In this document: positions 5,109 through 6,393 of the stretch, in pieces
Position numbering within the stretch: position 1 is the first letter of the stretch
Layout: each line of letters starts with the position of its first letter
Origin: Odoribacteraceae bacterium
Lineage (GTDB): Bacteria; Bacteroidota; Bacteroidia; Bacteroidales; Marinifilaceae
DNA length: 6,393 bases
Reading direction: 5' to 3'
Assembly: GCA_031259905.1 (NCBI GenBank)
Contig: JAIRKS010000233.1
Location: forward strand, 1 to 6,393
Notes under the pieces: model-generated
Database searches by the model: none
Told to the model about the DNA's origin: nothing
What the model saw: only the letters and a program-made list of their open reading frames with translations
Position numbers and translations under genes: made by a program

Positions 5109-6263
5109 ATGAACAACACCACGCCTCTCCTCAAGAACATCGCCTTCGGCACGCTCGTCGCCCTCCTCCCCGCCCTCGCCGCGGCCACGATCATCGAGCA
5201 AGCGCGGGAAGACGCCGCCCGCCAGTGGATATACCACGCCCCGTGGTTCATCGTCGCCTGGGCAACGCTCGGCATCGCGGCACTCGCGTACACCACCCGC
5301 GTCGCCCTCTACCGGCGCCCCGTCACGTTCGCCTTCCACGTCGCCCTCGCGCTCGTCCTCGCGGGAGCGCTCGTCACCCACCTCGCCGCCGAACGCGGGC
5401 ACGTGCACCTCCACCAGGGACAACACGCCGGCACGTTCACCGGCGAGGACGACGGGCGCGCCCTCCCCCTCCCCTTCGACGTCAAGCTCCTCCTCTTCGA
5501 CATCGAGTACAACCCCGCCACCGGCCTCCCCGCCGACTACCACGCCTTCCTGCAGCTCGACGGCCACGCCTGCCGCGCCTCCATGAACGCCCCCGTCGCC
5601 CGCGACGCCTACCGCCTCTACCTCCACGACCACGACCACGACGAGATGGGCGTCACCCTCCTCGTCAACCGCGACCCGTGGGGCGTCGCCATCACCCGCC
5701 TCGCCTACATCCTCCTCGGCCTCTCCGCCTGCCTCATCGCCTGGCAACGCGCCGGGAAACGCGCCGGGCGACGCCGCGTCCTCCTCGCGCTCCTCCCCCT
5801 CGCGGCCGCCTGGACACTCGTCGCGCTCCTCGACGTGCAGACACCCGTCCTGCGCACCCCCTGGCTGGCGGCCCACGTCTCCCTCATCGCGTGCGCCTAC
5901 CTCGGCCTCCTCATCATCGCCACCCTCGGCCTCGTCGCCCTCGCCCGCCCCCGCCTCTCGCGACGCCTCTACCGACACTCGCGACACCTCCTGCTGGCAT
6001 CCGTGCTCCTGCTCGCGGCGGGCATATTCACCGGCGCCGCCTGGGCCGACCTCTCCTGGGGACGCTACTGGGGATGGGACGCCAAGGAAACCTGGGCACT
6101 CGTCACGCTCCTCCTCTACGCCATCCCGCTACACCGCGAGAGCCTCCCCCTCTTCCGCTCCCCGCGCGCCTACCACCTCTACTGCACCCTCGCCCTGCTC
6201 GCCGTGCTCATGACCTCCATCGGCGTCACCTTCCTCCTCGGAGGCATCCACGCCTACGTCTAA
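5109..6263 (+). CDS. ccsA: Compact ResB-CcsA fusion, cytochrome c biogenesis (haem delivery/ligation)
   Basis: This is a 384-residue polytopic membrane protein in two halves. The first (about 1-210) is a shortened ResB/Ccs1-like part: a membrane segment ending TIIEQ at 27-31, a second near 44-62, a third with H77 (FAFHVALALVLAG), then an extracytoplasmic domain with LPFDVKLLLFDIEY (121-134), TGLPADYHAFLQL, DAYRLYL and VNRDPWG (186-192), and a fourth membrane segment. The second half (about 222-384) is CcsA-like: H256 in WLAAHVSLI, the tryptophan-rich haem-binding motif W317-GRY-W321-G-W323-D-AKET-W329, and H381 in the terminal GGIHAYV. In system II these two proteins export haem and attach it to CxxCH apocytochromes. 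Separate ResB and CcsA proteins are normally larger together, so this is a minimal version. An odd HDHDHDE run (173-179) sits in the extracytoplasmic domain. Its location 58 bp after the di-haem gene suggests it matures that cytochrome. The chosen start gives a plausible first membrane segment. Confidence 0.9.
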   Translation: MNNTTPLLKNIAFGTLVALLPALAAATIIEQAREDAARQWIYHAPWFIVAWATLGIAALAYTTRVALYRRPVTFAFHVALALVLAGALVTHLAAERGHVHLHQGQHAGTFTGEDDGRALPLPFDVKLLLFDIEYNPATGLPADYHAFLQLDGHACRASMNAPVARDAYRLYLHDHDHDEMGVTLLVNRDPWGVAITRLAYILLGLSACLIAWQRAGKRAGRRRVLLALLPLAAAWTLVALLDVQTPVLRTPWLAAHVSLIACAYLGLLIIATLGLVALARPRLSRRLYRHSRHLLLASVLLLAAGIFTGAAWADLSWGRYWGWDAKETWALVTLLLYAIPLHRESLPLFRSPRAYHLYCTLALLAVLMTSIGVTFLLGGIHAYV

Positions 6264-6393
6264 CCCGACCGCCGTCAACCTCGTCTCGGAGGACAAAAGC
6301 ATCGTCCCGCGCCTCGTCACCGTCAAAGATCACCCGCGAACCTTCCGCTCAGCGGCCCCGGGCACCCTGTCGACGTCACGCTCGTCCCCTTCT
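6264..6393. other. Downstream flank without a recognisable gene
   Basis: These 130 bases follow the ccsA-like stop. One + strand frame stays open to the window edge but has no ATG and no recognisable sequence. Minus-strand frames are short or only continue antisense to ccsA. Small stems are possible, such as CCTC/GAGG at 6279-6282 with 6289-6292 and CCGC/GCGG at 6345-6348 with 6352-6355, but neither is followed by a T-run. I cannot say whether the operon ends here. Confidence 0.4.

Noticed and set aside
5028..5987. Long minus-strand open frame (319 codons) antisense to the ccsA-like gene
   Set aside because: It is rich in Gly, Glu, Asp, Val and Arg, as expected for the complement of GC-rich, C-ending codons, with no recognisable domain. 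The + strand frame has full ResB/CcsA motifs.

Overview
The window looks like chromosomal DNA of a Bacteroidota bacterium, most likely a gut-type Bacteroidales member. The reasons are the gene families (a golvesin/xanthan-lyase-type C-terminal domain, a Bacteroidales-style porin, lipoprotein imelysin and di-haem oxidoreductase, a compact ResB-CcsA fusion), lipoprotein signals with an acidic residue after the lipidated Cys, and A-rich leaders without clear Shine-Dalgarno sites. From about base 420 onward the DNA is unusually GC-rich for this phylum and C-rich on the + strand. Genus cannot be told from the sequence; relationship to Odoribacteraceae/Butyricimonas or Alistipes is only a guess.

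Layout. (1) 1-195: 3' end of a + strand gene whose last ~64 residues resemble the carbohydrate-binding-like domain closing Bacteroidales xanthan-lyase/golvesin-type secreted proteins. Its base composition is plainly lower in GC than everything after it. (2) 196-477: a convergent intergenic region filled by nine head-to-tail 21-bp units, each carrying a 15-bp palindrome. The last unit has different stem bases that still pair. (3) 478-954, minus: a complete CYTH-domain protein (triphosphate-binding tunnel fold). (4) 955-1117: a divergent intergenic region containing a 110-bp block bounded by 10-bp perfect inverted repeats and packed with smaller palindromes. (5) 1118-6263, plus: a tight four-gene run of outer-membrane porin, imelysin-family lipoprotein, di-haem (two CxxCH) DUF1111-type lipoprotein oxidoreductase, and a small ResB-CcsA fusion for cytochrome c maturation. 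Gaps are 12, 9 and 58 bp. (6) 6264-6393: no gene recognised.

How the genes may work together. The four-gene run reads as one envelope module. A porin admits a solute, a probably surface- or periplasm-anchored imelysin binds a metal (the family is linked to iron, through IrpA and EfeO), a di-haem c-type cytochrome does redox chemistry next to it, and the last gene attaches the haems that the cytochrome needs. Imelysin plus a DUF1111 di-haem protein is a known pairing in other phyla. The addition of a porin and a dedicated maturation protein makes this a self-contained version whose substrate is not established. The most unusual non-coding signals are the palindrome array and the inverted-repeat block upstream of the porin.
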